DNA from: Stutzerimonas frequens
Lineage (GTDB): Bacteria; Pseudomonadota; Gammaproteobacteria; Pseudomonadales; Pseudomonadaceae
NCBI RefSeq assembly: GCF_024448335.1
Contig: NZ_JAMOHM010000009.1
Coordinates: forward strand, 1 to 64,000
DNA length: 64,000 nt
Direction of reading: 5' to 3'
Of this stretch, positions 44,663-53,641 are shown in pieces. The notes below the pieces were generated by a model. The model saw only the letters and a list, made by a program, of their open reading frames with translations, ran no database searches and was not told the origin of the DNA. A program made the translations under genes and the position numbers. Numbering within the stretch: the first letter of the stretch is position 1; every line of letters begins with the position of its first letter.

Positions 44663-44691
44663 AAAAAACACGCGCGCCCATAGGGCGCGCG
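44663..44691 (-). terminator. Rho-independent terminator of the pet operon
   Basis: CGCGCGCCC 44671-44679 pairs with GGGCGCGCG 44683-44691. On the minus strand it is followed by GTTTTTT. It lies 29 bases after petC. Confidence 0.92.
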
Positions 44692-44719
44692 CAGGATACA
44701 GCGATGGCAGCAAAGCTGC

Positions 44720-45499
44720 TTAGTGAATGTCTTTCCAGTACTCGCGCTTGAGCAGGTAGGCAAACACGAAGAACACCGCCAGGAACAACAGTACGTAGGT
44801 ACCGATGCGCTGGCTCTCCAGCTTGACCGGATTGGCCGAATAGGCCAGGAAGGTCACCAGGTTCTTGATCTTCTCGTCGTACTCAGCCTCGGTAAGCGAA
44901 CCGGTACCAGGCTCTACAACCATCTGATCACAAGCTTCTTCGGTAATCGGCGTACCAGTCAGGGGGTCGAACTGCTTGCGACCATCCTCGACAACCTGCA
45001 CCTGCTTGCAGCCCACTACACGACGCCCTTGTAGCGGAGCCAGCACGTGCGGCATACCCACGTTGGGGAACACCGTGTTGTTGACGCCATAAGGCCGCGC
45101 CGGATCTTCATAGAAGCTGCGCATGTAGGAGTACAGCCAGTCGTTGCCACGCACACGAGCCACCAGGGTCAGGTCCGGCGGAGCAGCACCAAACCAGACC
45201 TTGGCATCTTCAGGCTTCATGCCGATCTTCATGTGATCGCCAAACTTGGCATCGGTGAAGACGATGTTCTCCATCATCACTTCTTCTGGGATGCCAAGAT
45301 CGGTGGCCACACGCTCATAGCGTTGATACTGGGCGCTGTGACAGCCCATGCAGTAGTTTGCGAATGTCTTCAAACCATCTTGCATGGCAGCCTTGTCGGT
45401 CAGGTCTATTTCGACCTTGTCCAGATGAACCGACGGGCCCGCCGCGAAGGTGAAGGCCGGCAGAATTGCAAGAATCAATGCAGCAAATTGCTTTTTCAT
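44720..45499 (-). CDS. petC: Ubiquinol-cytochrome c reductase, cytochrome c1
   Basis: A 259-residue membrane-anchored c-type cytochrome of the bc1 complex. The signal peptide is followed by the heme c motif CMGCHSAQ near residues 52-59, with Met ligand region later (PNVGMPHVLAPL). A C-terminal membrane helix (RIGTYVLLFLAVFFVFAYLL) anchors it. It overlaps petB by one base. Confidence 0.95.
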   Translation of the reverse strand: MKKQFAALILAILPAFTFAAGPSVHLDKVEIDLTDKAAMQDGLKTFANYCMGCHSAQYQRYERVATDLGIPEEVMMENIVFTDAKFGDHMKIGMKPEDAKVWFGAAPPDLTLVARVRGNDWLYSYMRSFYEDPARPYGVNNTVFPNVGMPHVLAPLQGRRVVGCKQVQVVEDGRKQFDPLTGTPITEEACDQMVVEPGTGSLTEAEYDEKIKNLVTFLAYSANPVKLESQRIGTYVLLFLAVFFVFAYLLKREYWKDIH

Positions 45500-46710
45500 C
45501 AGCCATCCACCCTTTGCGGAACCACTTTGGTCTTCTCGAGCTTGGTGTAGAACGGCATCAGGATGAAGTATCCAAAGTAGATAGCAGTACAGATCCGCGA
45601 CACCAGAGTACGCTCAGGCGTCGGAGCGAGAACGCCCAGCACACCGAGAATGATGAAGGAGATGCAGAACGCCAGCAGCGCGATCTTGCTCATCCAGCCC
45701 TTGTACTTCATGGACTTGACCGGACTACGGTCGAGCCAAGGCAGAACGAACAGAACAGCGATGGCCGCGCCCATGGCGATGACACCGAGCAGCTTGTCCG
45801 GTACCGCGCGCAGAATCGCGTAGAAGGGCGTGAAATACCAAACTGGCGCGATGTGTTCCGGAGTCTTGAACGCATTGGCCACTTCGAAGTTCGGCTTCTC
45901 CAGGAAGTAACCGCCCATCTCCGGGAAGAAGAACACGACAGCGCAGAAGACGAACAGGAACACCACCACACCAACGATGTCTTTCACGGTGTAGTACGGG
46001 TGGAACGGAATACCGTCCAGCGGCACTCCAGCCTCGTCCTTGGTCTTCTTGATGTCCACGCCCATCGGGTTGTTCGAACCGACTTCGTGCAACGCCAGAA
46101 TGTGCAACACCACCAGGCCCAGAATCACGATTGGCAGGGCGATCACATGCAAGGCGAAGAAGCGGTTCAGCGTGATACCGGAGATCAGGTAATCACCGCG
46201 GATCCACTGAGTCAGATCGTCGCCGATGACCGGAATGGCACCGAACAGCGAAATGATCACCTGGGCGCCCCAGTAGGACATCTGACCCCACGGCAGCAGA
46301 TAGCCCATGAAGGCCTCAGCCATCAGCGCCAGGTAGATCATCATGCCGAAGATCCATACCAGCTCGCGCGGCTTCTGGTAGGAACCATAGAGCAGACCAC
46401 GGAACATGTGCAGATAGACCACGACGAAGAACGCCGAAGCACCGGTCGAATGCAGGTAGCGGATGATCCAGCCGTACTCGACATCACGCATGATGTATTC
46501 GACGGAGGCAAAGGCGCCCTCGGCCGACGGCTCGAAGCTCATGGTCAGCCAGATACCAGTCAGGATCTGATTGACCAGCACCAGCAGCGCCAGCGAACCG
46601 AAGAAGTACAAGACGTTGAAGTTCTTGGGGGCGTAGTACTTAGAAAGATGGTCTTCCCACATCTTGGTGGCGGGGAAGCGGGCGTCAACCCATTCCATGA
46701 ACTTGCTCAT
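45499..46710 (-). CDS. petB: Ubiquinol-cytochrome c reductase, cytochrome b
   Basis: A 403-residue cytochrome b with eight or more membrane segments carrying two b hemes through paired histidines (for example in RYLHSTGASAFFVVVYLHMF and later RFFALHVIALPIVILGLVVLH). PEWY-type quinol site residues appear as APVWYFTPFYAILRA. It is the usual single-chain bc1 form. It overlaps petA by one base. Confidence 0.96.
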   Translation of the reverse strand: MSKFMEWVDARFPATKMWEDHLSKYYAPKNFNVLYFFGSLALLVLVNQILTGIWLTMSFEPSAEGAFASVEYIMRDVEYGWIIRYLHSTGASAFFVVVYLHMFRGLLYGSYQKPRELVWIFGMMIYLALMAEAFMGYLLPWGQMSYWGAQVIISLFGAIPVIGDDLTQWIRGDYLISGITLNRFFALHVIALPIVILGLVVLHILALHEVGSNNPMGVDIKKTKDEAGVPLDGIPFHPYYTVKDIVGVVVFLFVFCAVVFFFPEMGGYFLEKPNFEVANAFKTPEHIAPVWYFTPFYAILRAVPDKLLGVIAMGAAIAVLFVLPWLDRSPVKSMKYKGWMSKIALLAFCISFIILGVLGVLAPTPERTLVSRICTAIYFGYFILMPFYTKLEKTKVVPQRVDG

Positions 46711-47303
46711 CAGGCGTTCTCCTGGTCCACACCGATGATGATCACATTATCGGTCTCGTACGAGTGCGGGGGCACCGGCAGGTTCAAGGGAGCTGGCTGC
46801 GCCTTATAGACGCGCCCGGCCATATCGTACTTCGAGCCGTGACAAGGGCAGAAATAACCGCCCAACCAATCAGCACCGAGATCGGCTGCAGCCACCTCGG
46901 GGCGGAAAGACGGTGCACAACCCAGGTGGGTACAAAGCCCCACAACAACCAGAAGCTCCGGCTTGATGGCGCGGTTCTTCGGATCAACGTATGCGGGCTG
47001 ATCAGAAGCCTTGGACTCGGGATCGGCCACCTGTGGGGCAACCTTTTCCAGATTCGCAAGAATCTCCTCGGTTCGACGCACGATAAATACCGGCTGACCG
47101 CGCCACTCGGCGACCATCTGCTGCCCCGGCTCGATCTTGCTGATATTTACCCTTACCGGCGCACCGGCAGCCTTGGCCTTGGCACTAGGGAACCACGATC
47201 CCACGAACGGGACCGCAGCACCTACCGCTCCTGCAGCACCCACCACCGAAGTGGCGGCCACAAGGAAGCGACGCCGGCCTGCATTCACGCCGTCATTGCT
47301 CAT
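46710..47303 (-). CDS. petA: Rieske iron-sulfur subunit of the bc1 complex
   Basis: A 197-residue Rieske protein. The twin-arginine start (AGRRRFLVAATSVVGAAG) suggests Tat export with an uncleaved anchor. The [2Fe-2S] ligands are in CTHLGCAPS and CPCHGSKYD. It is the first gene of petABC, with a 250-base upstream gap to rpsI that probably holds its promoter. Confidence 0.96.
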   Translation of the reverse strand: MSNDGVNAGRRRFLVAATSVVGAAGAVGAAVPFVGSWFPSAKAKAAGAPVRVNISKIEPGQQMVAEWRGQPVFIVRRTEEILANLEKVAPQVADPESKASDQPAYVDPKNRAIKPELLVVVGLCTHLGCAPSFRPEVAAADLGADWLGGYFCPCHGSKYDMAGRVYKAQPAPLNLPVPPHSYETDNVIIIGVDQENA

Positions 47304-47501
47304 TCAGTCGTCTCCCATCAGCTTCTTATGGCCTGCTCAGGAGCAGGCATGTACCACGTAAAATTGGGCCGCGAAAAATTCGCCAAATGGTAAAGAAAAG
47401 GCCTCCTTATGACAAGGTAATAGCCTGTCACAATGCCTCTGCAACGCAGCCAAATCAGGGCTTTCGGCGCGCGACACGCTGTCGCACCAGTAGTAGGAAG
47501 G

Positions 47502-47537
47502 CAAAAAAAACGCCCAGCTCCTGAAGGAGACTGGGCG
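47502..47537 (-). terminator. Rho-independent terminator of rplM-rpsI
   Basis: CGCCCAG 47511-47517 pairs with CTGGGCG 47531-47537, extended by CTCC/GGAG with one bulged base and a TGAA loop. The minus-strand product ends in T8. Confidence 0.9.
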
Positions 47538-47557
47538 CTTCTTTTGAACAGCGCGAA

Positions 47558-47950
47558 TTAGCGCTTGGAGTACTGCGGACGCTTGCGCGCTTTGCGCAGA
47601 CCGACCTTCTTACGCTCCACCTCACGGGCATCGCGAGTAACGAAGCCAGCCTTGCGCAGCGGGCTGCGGAGACTTTCGTCGTAAGAGATCAGAGCACGGG
47701 TGATACCGTGACGGATGGCGCCAGCCTGACCACTTACACCACCGCCAAGCACGGTGACATAGATATCGAACTTCTCGACAGTCTCGGTCAGCTCCAGCGG
47801 CTGACGAACAACCATGCGCGCAGTTTCGCGACCAAAGAAGTTGTCCAGCTCACGGTTGTTGATGGAGATCTTGCCAGTACCCGGGCGCAGGAAAACGCGC
47901 GCGGTTGCAGTCTTGCGACGGCCAGTGCCGTAATTTTGAGTCGCCGACAT
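47558..47950 (-). CDS. rpsI: 30S ribosomal protein S9
   Basis: A 130-residue S9 protein. It begins [20 protein letters not shown] and ends in the universally conserved basic tail RKRPQYSKR, whose terminal arginine reaches the P site. It lies 14 bases after rplM in the standard two-gene operon. Confidence 0.98.
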   Translation of the reverse strand: MSATQNYGTGRRKTATARVFLRPGTGKISINNRELDNFFGRETARMVVRQPLELTETVEKFDIYVTVLGGGVSGQAGAIRHGITRALISYDESLRSPLRKAGFVTRDAREVERKKVGLRKARKRPQYSKR

Positions 47951-47964
47951 AATGAACTATTCCG

Positions 47965-48393
47965 TTAAATCTTCAGTTCTTGGGGCTGCTGAGCGGTATG
48001 CGGGTGGTTAGCACCCTTGTAAACCTTCAGCTTACGATACATGTCGCGACCCAGCGGATTCTTCGGCAGCATGCCTTTTACCGCAGTCTCGATCACACGC
48101 TCAGGCGCCCTAGCGATCAGCTTCTCGAAGTTGATCGACTTGATGCCACCCGGGAAACCGGAGTGAGAGTAGTACATCTTGTCGGTGGTCTTGGCACCAG
48201 TGACACGCACTTGCTCAGCATTGATAACGACGATGTAATCGCCAGTATCGACGTGAGGGGTGTATTCCGCCTTGTGCTTGCCGCGCAGACGGCTAGCGAT
48301 TTCGGTTGCCAGACGACCCAGGGTCTGGCCGGCAGCGTCGACGACGAACCAGTCGCGCTTGACGGTTTCCGGTTTAGCAGTAAATGTCTTCAT
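47965..48393 (-). CDS. rplM: 50S ribosomal protein L13
   Basis: A 142-residue L13 protein. [20 protein letters not shown] near the start and [19 protein letters not shown] near the end are typical. Its start lies after TGAGG. In other gammaproteobacteria L13 can repress its own operon through the leader; a CAGGG/CCCTG hairpin just before the start codon here could serve that role. Confidence 0.98.
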   Translation of the reverse strand: MKTFTAKPETVKRDWFVVDAAGQTLGRLATEIASRLRGKHKAEYTPHVDTGDYIVVINAEQVRVTGAKTTDKMYYSHSGFPGGIKSINFEKLIARAPERVIETAVKGMLPKNPLGRDMYRKLKVYKGANHPHTAQQPQELKI

Positions 48394-48534
48394 TCGTTAT
48401 AGCCTCAGGGGCCGCCCTGAAAATAAGACGGCGAATCTTACTGAATGGTGCTCGCCCTGGCAAGGCCAAGGCAGCCGGAAACAGACGCTGTCGGGGGCTC
48501 GGGTCAGCGCGTCCGCCACGGCAATGGTTCGGTG

Positions 48535-48583
48535 GGCTAGGCATCCCCCACCTCGGTGTTGCGTCGACAGGCTAGGCATCCCC
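48535..48583. repeat. 14-bp direct repeat
   Basis: GGCTAGGCATCCCC occurs at 48535-48548 and again at 48570-48583, a 35-base offset. It lies in what would be the rplM leader. It may be a protein-binding site or a leftover of a small duplication. Confidence 0.6.
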
Positions 48584-48599
48584 GGCGACAGGCTGCGGA

Positions 48600-48627
48600 A
48601 TTATCCTGATAACCGGAAAAATAGCAA
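48600..48627 (-). promoter_or_regulatory. Possible rplM-rpsI promoter
   Basis: On the minus strand, TTGCTA (48622-48627) and GATAAT (48600-48605) are 16 bases apart. Transcription from here would give a leader of about 200 bases that covers the 14-bp direct repeats. Confidence 0.4.
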
Positions 48628-48832
48628 CCGACTTTTACCTTGAGCACCGCCGCCTGCTCGCAGGGGTCCACTTTTCTAGGGCCAAGGCCAGGCGCTACGC
48701 CGAGGGACCTGCCAAGCTCGCCTGGAGCAGCTCAGCCCTTGATATGACGTCACTGTCGCTGGCACAACTTACGCAACACCGCGCGATCTCCGATAAGCTT
48801 CCGAAACGAGCACGATCCTCACGAGGCAACCC

Positions 48833-49870
48833 ATGCAGCGACGCCCACTTGGCCGCACTGACTTGAAGGTGAGCTCGCTCTGCCTAGGCACCATGACCTG
48901 GGGAGAGCAGAATACCGAGGCCGATGCCCATGCACAGCTCGACCGGGCACAGGCGGCCGGAATCAACTTTCTGGACACCGCCGAAATGTATCCGGTGCCG
49001 CCACGACCCGATACCAGTGGACGCACCGAGTGCTATATCGGCAACTACTTCAGGAATCGGGGAAACCGGGCCGACTGGATCATCGCCAGCAAGATCGCCG
49101 GCCCGGGAAACGGCATCAGCCACATCCGTGACGGCCACCTGAAATTCAATCGCGATCATATCCGCACCGCGCTGGACAACAGCTTACGCCGGCTTCGGAC
49201 AGACTGGATCGACCTGTACCAACTGCATTGGCCGGAGCGCAACACCAACTTTTTCGGCCAGCTGGGTTACCAGCATCAAGAGTCAGACTTCACACCGCTC
49301 GAAGAAGTACTGGACGCGCTTGACCAGGAAGTGAAAGCAGGCAGGATTCGCCACGTAGGGCTGTCCAACGAAACCCCGTGGGGAGCGATGAAATACTTGC
49401 AAGTGGCCGAGGCGCGCGGCTTGCCTCGCGCAGTTTCGATTCAAAACCCTTACAACCTGCTGAACCGCAGCTATGAGATAGGGCTGGCAGAGATCAGCAT
49501 TCGCGAGCACTGTGGCCTGCTTGCCTACTCCCCCCTCGCTTTCGGCATGCTGAGCGGCAAGTACGAACATGGTGCTCAACCAGCAGATGCACGCATCACC
49601 CGCTTTCAGCGCTTTGCCCGCTACAGCAATCCTCAAGCCCGAACCGCCTGCTCGAAATATGTCGCATTGGCGCGCGAGTATGGACTGGATCCAGCCCAGA
49701 TGGCGCTCGCCTTCGTTACGGCGCAACCTTTCGTAACCAGCAACATCATCGGCGCGACTTCGCTCGAGCAGCTCGACTCAAACCTTCGCAGCTCGACGAT
49801 CCGGCTACCGGACGAAGTGATAGAGCACATCGAAGCCATCCATGTCGAACAACCCAATCCAGCCCCCTGA
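48833..49870 (+). CDS. tas: NADP-dependent aldo-keto reductase (Tas-like)
   Basis: A 345-residue aldo-keto reductase. The start MQRRPLGRTDLKVSSLCLG and LDTAEMYPVPPRPDTSGRTE (Asp and Tyr of the catalytic tetrad) are clear. KIAGPGN supplies the Lys and LYQLHWPERN the His. It is the Tas subgroup by length and by the PRAVSIQNPYNLLNRSYEIG block. The physiological substrate is not known. Confidence 0.88.
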   Translation: MQRRPLGRTDLKVSSLCLGTMTWGEQNTEADAHAQLDRAQAAGINFLDTAEMYPVPPRPDTSGRTECYIGNYFRNRGNRADWIIASKIAGPGNGISHIRDGHLKFNRDHIRTALDNSLRRLRTDWIDLYQLHWPERNTNFFGQLGYQHQESDFTPLEEVLDALDQEVKAGRIRHVGLSNETPWGAMKYLQVAEARGLPRAVSIQNPYNLLNRSYEIGLAEISIREHCGLLAYSPLAFGMLSGKYEHGAQPADARITRFQRFARYSNPQARTACSKYVALAREYGLDPAQMALAFVTAQPFVTSNIIGATSLEQLDSNLRSSTIRLPDEVIEHIEAIHVEQPNPAP

Positions 49871-49908
49871 ACCGCAGCGGACTCGATACGAAGCAAAGGA
49901 TCACCTGG

Positions 49909-50589
49909 ATGATTGCCGCCCACCTGCTCGCCCCATCAAGCCTGCTCACCGGCTGGCTGATCTATGCATGCGCCCTCCTCTGGGCTGCATGGCGCGCACC
50001 TTGGGTCGAATTGTTTAGCGACACACGCCGGCAGCACCTGCTGTTCGGCGCAATGCTCGCCATATTTCTACTCTGGTTGGTTCGGCGCGATTTCGATTCC
50101 GGGCTTTCATTTCATTTCATAGGCCTGACCGCCGTAACCCTGCTGCTGGATTGGCCACTGGCAATCATCGCCGCCTTGGCCGCACAGCTTGGCCTTGCGC
50201 TTACCGGACACCAACACCTTGCCGCGCTAGGAATCAACGGCGTGCTGCTGGTGCTGATCCCGGTAGCGGTAACCGTGATATGCGCACGGCTGGTCGAGCG
50301 GGCGCAGCCGCGCAATCTTTTCGTTTACATCTTCTTCGCAGGGTTCTTCCCGGCCGCGCTAGCAGCGCTGGCATGCATCCTGGCCTCGCTAGGCATACTT
50401 CTGCTCGACGGTCGCTTCCCGATGCCGCCCTGGCTGGAAGACTTTGCCGGCTACATCTGGCTGGTGATGTTCCCCGAGGCCTTTATCAATGGCACGGCCG
50501 TGACTGCACTTGTCGTCTTCTATCCCGACTGGCTGGAAAGCTTCAACCAGAGCCGCTACCTGCAGGCGCCCTGGAAGGATGAGAAGTAA
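49909..50589 (+). CDS. CbiM-like energy-coupling-factor permease
   Basis: A 226-residue inner-membrane protein with six predicted helices, starting MIAAHLLAPSSLLTGWLIY, which matches the CbiM/ECF substrate-specific family for cobalt/nickel uptake. The IAAHL start resembles the N-terminal metal-binding MHI segment of CbiM but with Ala in place of Met and no following 'His-Ile', so metal transport is unsure. No ATPase or T-component gene is next to it, so it would need partners encoded elsewhere. Confidence 0.75.
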   Translation: MIAAHLLAPSSLLTGWLIYACALLWAAWRAPWVELFSDTRRQHLLFGAMLAIFLLWLVRRDFDSGLSFHFIGLTAVTLLLDWPLAIIAALAAQLGLALTGHQHLAALGINGVLLVLIPVAVTVICARLVERAQPRNLFVYIFFAGFFPAALAALACILASLGILLLDGRFPMPPWLEDFAGYIWLVMFPEAFINGTAVTALVVFYPDWLESFNQSRYLQAPWKDEK

Positions 50590-50613
50590 CGAGGAGTACG
50601 CCCTGCAGCAAGG

Positions 50614-50811
50614 TCAATGCTGGCGCCCGGGCAGATCGCCCGAGAACAGCTCATCTTCCAGTTCATTACCCGCAATGGCATGCTCCTCCGAAGCCCAAGC
50701 CCCCAGATCGATTAGCTTGCAACGCTCGGAGCAGAAGGGCCTATAGGGACTCTGCTCACCCCACTCCACCGGCGCCTTGCAGGTAGGACACTCAACCACG
50801 GTCGCAGTCAT
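50614..50811 (-). CDS. yacG: DNA gyrase inhibitor YacG
   Basis: A 65-residue zinc-binding protein that can inhibit DNA gyrase. The four cysteines are in CPTC (residues 9-12) and CSERC (28-32), followed by [16 protein letters not shown]. The position right after coaE and the pilD group is conserved in Pseudomonas. The start overlaps the coaE stop by four bases. Confidence 0.94.
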   Translation of the reverse strand: MTATVVECPTCKAPVEWGEQSPYRPFCSERCKLIDLGAWASEEHAIAGNELEDELFSGDLPGRQH

Positions 50812-51416
50812 TCCCGACCTCCTCTCAACTGCAGATAAAAATGATGCAGGCGCTCAACCTCGGAGCGGAGCCAGCTAAGATCACGATCATTCACCAGCAC
50901 GTCATCAGCGTGCCGCAAACGCTCTTCACGCGCAGCCTGCACTTTCAGGATGGCACGCACCTGCTCTTCGCTTGCCTGATCACGTGCGACGGTACGCGCG
51001 ATCTGCAGCACTTCCGGCACATCCACGACCAATACGCGATCAACGGTGCGGTACTGCCCTGACTCAATCAGCAGAGGCGAAACCATGATGGCATAGGGTG
51101 AATCTGCCCGAGCGAGGTGGTCGGCTATCTCGCTGCGTATCAACGGGTGCAGAAGCCGCTCAAGCCACTGCCGCTCTGCCGGATCGGCAAATATCCGCTC
51201 ACGCAACGCGGCGCGATTCAACTCACCGGTGGGTAACAGAACGACGTCGCCGAAGTGCTGGGCGATTTGCAGCAAAGCCGGCCGCCCAGGCTCAACGACC
51301 CAGCGCGCGGCCTGATCGGCATCGACCATATGCACACCGAGACTGGCAAACTGCTCGGCCACCGCGCTCTTGCCGCTGCCGATACCACCAGTCAATCCGA
51401 GAATCCAAGGCTTCAT
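50808..51416 (-). CDS. coaE: Dephospho-CoA kinase
   Basis: A 202-residue enzyme catalysing the last step of coenzyme A synthesis. The P-loop [18 protein letters not shown] lies at residues 7-24, and [17 protein letters not shown] and [10 protein letters not shown] follow. It is the usual length. It lies 132 bases downstream of pilD, and that gap shows no clear feature. Confidence 0.96.
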   Translation of the reverse strand: MKPWILGLTGGIGSGKSAVAEQFASLGVHMVDADQAARWVVEPGRPALLQIAQHFGDVVLLPTGELNRAALRERIFADPAERQWLERLLHPLIRSEIADHLARADSPYAIMVSPLLIESGQYRTVDRVLVVDVPEVLQIARTVARDQASEEQVRAILKVQAAREERLRHADDVLVNDRDLSWLRSEVERLHHFYLQLRGGRE

Positions 51417-51548
51417 CGTCAGTTATACCCGAGCGAGAACAGGACGCGCAGTAGTAACCACTCGATGGCTGAAGTGCAAGCCTTGAACAGATGCGCATGC
51501 TGCGGCAAGCGGCGGGCGATCCCGCCACCCACAAACCGCGGCGTCAAA

Positions 51549-52415
51549 TCAGAAGCGGGCGAATTGCAGATAGCTCTCGGTGATCCTTTCACCCCAGAGA
51601 AGCGCGATCCACCCAGCGATCGCCAGATAAGGGCCAAAGGGAATGGGCGTGCCGCTTTCTGCACGCTGAACCTTCAAAAGAATGGAACCTAGCACCGCTC
51701 CGACCACTGACGACAACAGGATGGTAAGCGGCAACACCTGCCAGCCACCCCAGGCCCCAAGCATCGCCAACAGCTTGAAGTCGCCGTAGCCCATGCCCTC
51801 TTTGCCGGTGGCGAGCTTGAAAAGCCAGTACACCGACCAAAGACTCAGATAGCCCGCCACCGCCCCCCACACAGCGCTTTCCAGGGAGGTGAACAAGCCG
51901 AAGTGGTTAACGATCAACCCCAGCCACAACAAGGGTAGTACGAGCGAGTCAGGCAACAACTGATGATCGACATCAATCATGCTCATCGCCAGCAGGCCCC
52001 AGGTCAGCAGCAGCATCATGGCGGCCTGCCAGGAAAAGCCGAAATGCCACGCCACATACCCGGAGAGCACACCGCATGCCAGCTCCACCAACGGGTAACG
52101 ACAACTGATCGGCGCCTGGCAGGAGGAACACTTGCCACGCAACAACAGCCAACTGATCAGCGGAACGTTTTCCCATGCGCGGATTCGATGAGCGCAATGC
52201 GGACAGCGCGAATTCGGTAGCAACAGGTTGAATCGTTCGCCGACCGGTTCGCATGGCAGCTCAAGAAATTCTCTCGCCTGCACCCGCCATTCGCGCTGCA
52301 TCATCACCGGCAACCGGTAGATGAGGACGTTAAGGAAACTGCCAACCAGCAGGCCGAGCACAGCTGCAGACAAAACAAAGGCCAGCACATGGCTGGCCAT
52401 CAGTTCGTAGATCAT
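51549..52415 (-). CDS. pilD: Prepilin peptidase / N-methyltransferase PilD
   Basis: A 288-residue inner-membrane aspartyl protease that cleaves prepilins after glycine and methylates the new N-terminal Phe. It has CPHC and CSSC zinc cysteines in the first cytoplasmic loop, and the two active-site aspartates in DVDHQLLPDS and GMGYGDFK. Both domainless pilins in this window have the cleavage site it needs. It lies three bases after pilC. Confidence 0.96.
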   Translation of the reverse strand: MIYELMASHVLAFVLSAAVLGLLVGSFLNVLIYRLPVMMQREWRVQAREFLELPCEPVGERFNLLLPNSRCPHCAHRIRAWENVPLISWLLLRGKCSSCQAPISCRYPLVELACGVLSGYVAWHFGFSWQAAMMLLLTWGLLAMSMIDVDHQLLPDSLVLPLLWLGLIVNHFGLFTSLESAVWGAVAGYLSLWSVYWLFKLATGKEGMGYGDFKLLAMLGAWGGWQVLPLTILLSSVVGAVLGSILLKVQRAESGTPIPFGPYLAIAGWIALLWGERITESYLQFARF

Positions 52416-52418
52416 TAC

Positions 52419-53639
52419 TTATCCGACCACACTACCCAACTGGAAGATCGGCAGATACATCGCGATGATCAAGCCACCGACCAGAACCCCGAGCACGGCC
52501 ATGATCAGCGGTTCCATCAGGGTCGTCAGGTTATCCACCATGTTATCGACCTCCGCCTCATAGAAACTGGCCAGTTTGTCGAGCATCTCGTCCAACGCAC
52601 CGGACTCCTCGCCGATAGCGGTCATTTGAATAGCCATGGTGGGAAAAATGCCGGTCGTGCGCATGGAGAAATTGAGCTGCACACCAGACGATACGTCCGT
52701 ACGGATCTTCGCTACTGCATTGCGGAACACGACGTTGCCCGTGGCACCTGCCACTGAGTCCAACGCATCAACCAAGGGCACACCAGCCGCGAATGTCGTG
52801 GACAATGTGCGAGCATATCGCGCAACTACGGACTTGTAGAGAATGTCACCAACGATCGGCAGCTTGAGCAAAAGGCGATCAAGAGAGTCACGAAACTTTT
52901 CCGACCGTTTATATGCATGCTTGAACAAAAAGGCGGCAATGAACAACGCAAAGAATACGATGTACCACCACTCCTGCAGCCAACGTGACAACTGCACCAC
53001 CATCATGGTAAACGCTGGAAGTTCCGCGCCGAAGCCTTGGAATACGCTCTCGAACTGCGGAACTACCTTAATCAAGAGAATCGCCGATACGATGATTGCC
53101 ACCACGATAACCGCAATCGGATAGGTCATCGCCTTCTTGATCTTGGCCTTCAGCGCCTCGGTTTTTTCCTTGTAGGTTGCAACACGGTCCAGCAGCGTTT
53201 CGAGCGCACCGGACTGCTCTCCAGACTCGACCAAATTGCAATACAGGTCATCGAAATATTGCGGCTTCTTACGCAGCGAGCCAGCAAAGCTGTTGCCTGC
53301 CGCCACTTCTTGCTTGATCTCATCGACCAGCTTGCGCATGTTTGGGTTATCGAAGCCCTCGCCAATGATGTCGAACGATTGCAGCAGCGGCACGCCCGCC
53401 TTCATCATGGTGGCCATCTGCCGAGTGAACAGTGCGATGTCCATCGGCTTGATTTTCTTGCCCGCCCCGAACAAGGAAACGGCCTTCTTGCGAACCTTCA
53501 GCGGATTGATACCCTGCTTGCGGAGCTGCGCCTTGATCAGTGCCGGGCTCTGGCCTGCCAGCTCCCCCTTGACCTTGCCACCTTTTCTGTCGGTGCCTTC
53601 CCAGGTGAACACACTGGTTTTCAACGCTTTTTCCGCCAT
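52419..53639 (-). CDS. pilC: Type IV pilus inner-membrane platform protein PilC
   Basis: A 406-residue polytopic protein with two repeated cytoplasmic GspF domains (ALFTRQMATMMKAGVPLLQS and YARTLSTTFAAGVPLVDALD), each followed by membrane helices. It forms the platform for pilin addition driven by PilB. The last helix ends in LGVLVGGLIIAMYLPIF. It lies two bases after pilB. Confidence 0.97.
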   Translation of the reverse strand: MAEKALKTSVFTWEGTDRKGGKVKGELAGQSPALIKAQLRKQGINPLKVRKKAVSLFGAGKKIKPMDIALFTRQMATMMKAGVPLLQSFDIIGEGFDNPNMRKLVDEIKQEVAAGNSFAGSLRKKPQYFDDLYCNLVESGEQSGALETLLDRVATYKEKTEALKAKIKKAMTYPIAVIVVAIIVSAILLIKVVPQFESVFQGFGAELPAFTMMVVQLSRWLQEWWYIVFFALFIAAFLFKHAYKRSEKFRDSLDRLLLKLPIVGDILYKSVVARYARTLSTTFAAGVPLVDALDSVAGATGNVVFRNAVAKIRTDVSSGVQLNFSMRTTGIFPTMAIQMTAIGEESGALDEMLDKLASFYEAEVDNMVDNLTTLMEPLIMAVLGVLVGGLIIAMYLPIFQLGSVVG

Positions 53640-53641
53640 GG

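Larger units (their letters stand above)
48394..48832. other. Intergenic region between rplM and the aldo-keto reductase gene
   Basis: About 440 bases between divergent genes. It contains a hairpin before rplM, a 14-bp direct repeat and a possible minus-strand promoter, listed separately. No gene is supported. The part 48630-48832 shows nothing distinctive. Confidence 0.45.

Noticed and set aside
52529-52537. A further TTATCCAC-like match within pilC
   Set aside because: It lies in coding sequence and differs from the 9-mer at its last base (TTATCCACC); no facing copy is nearby.
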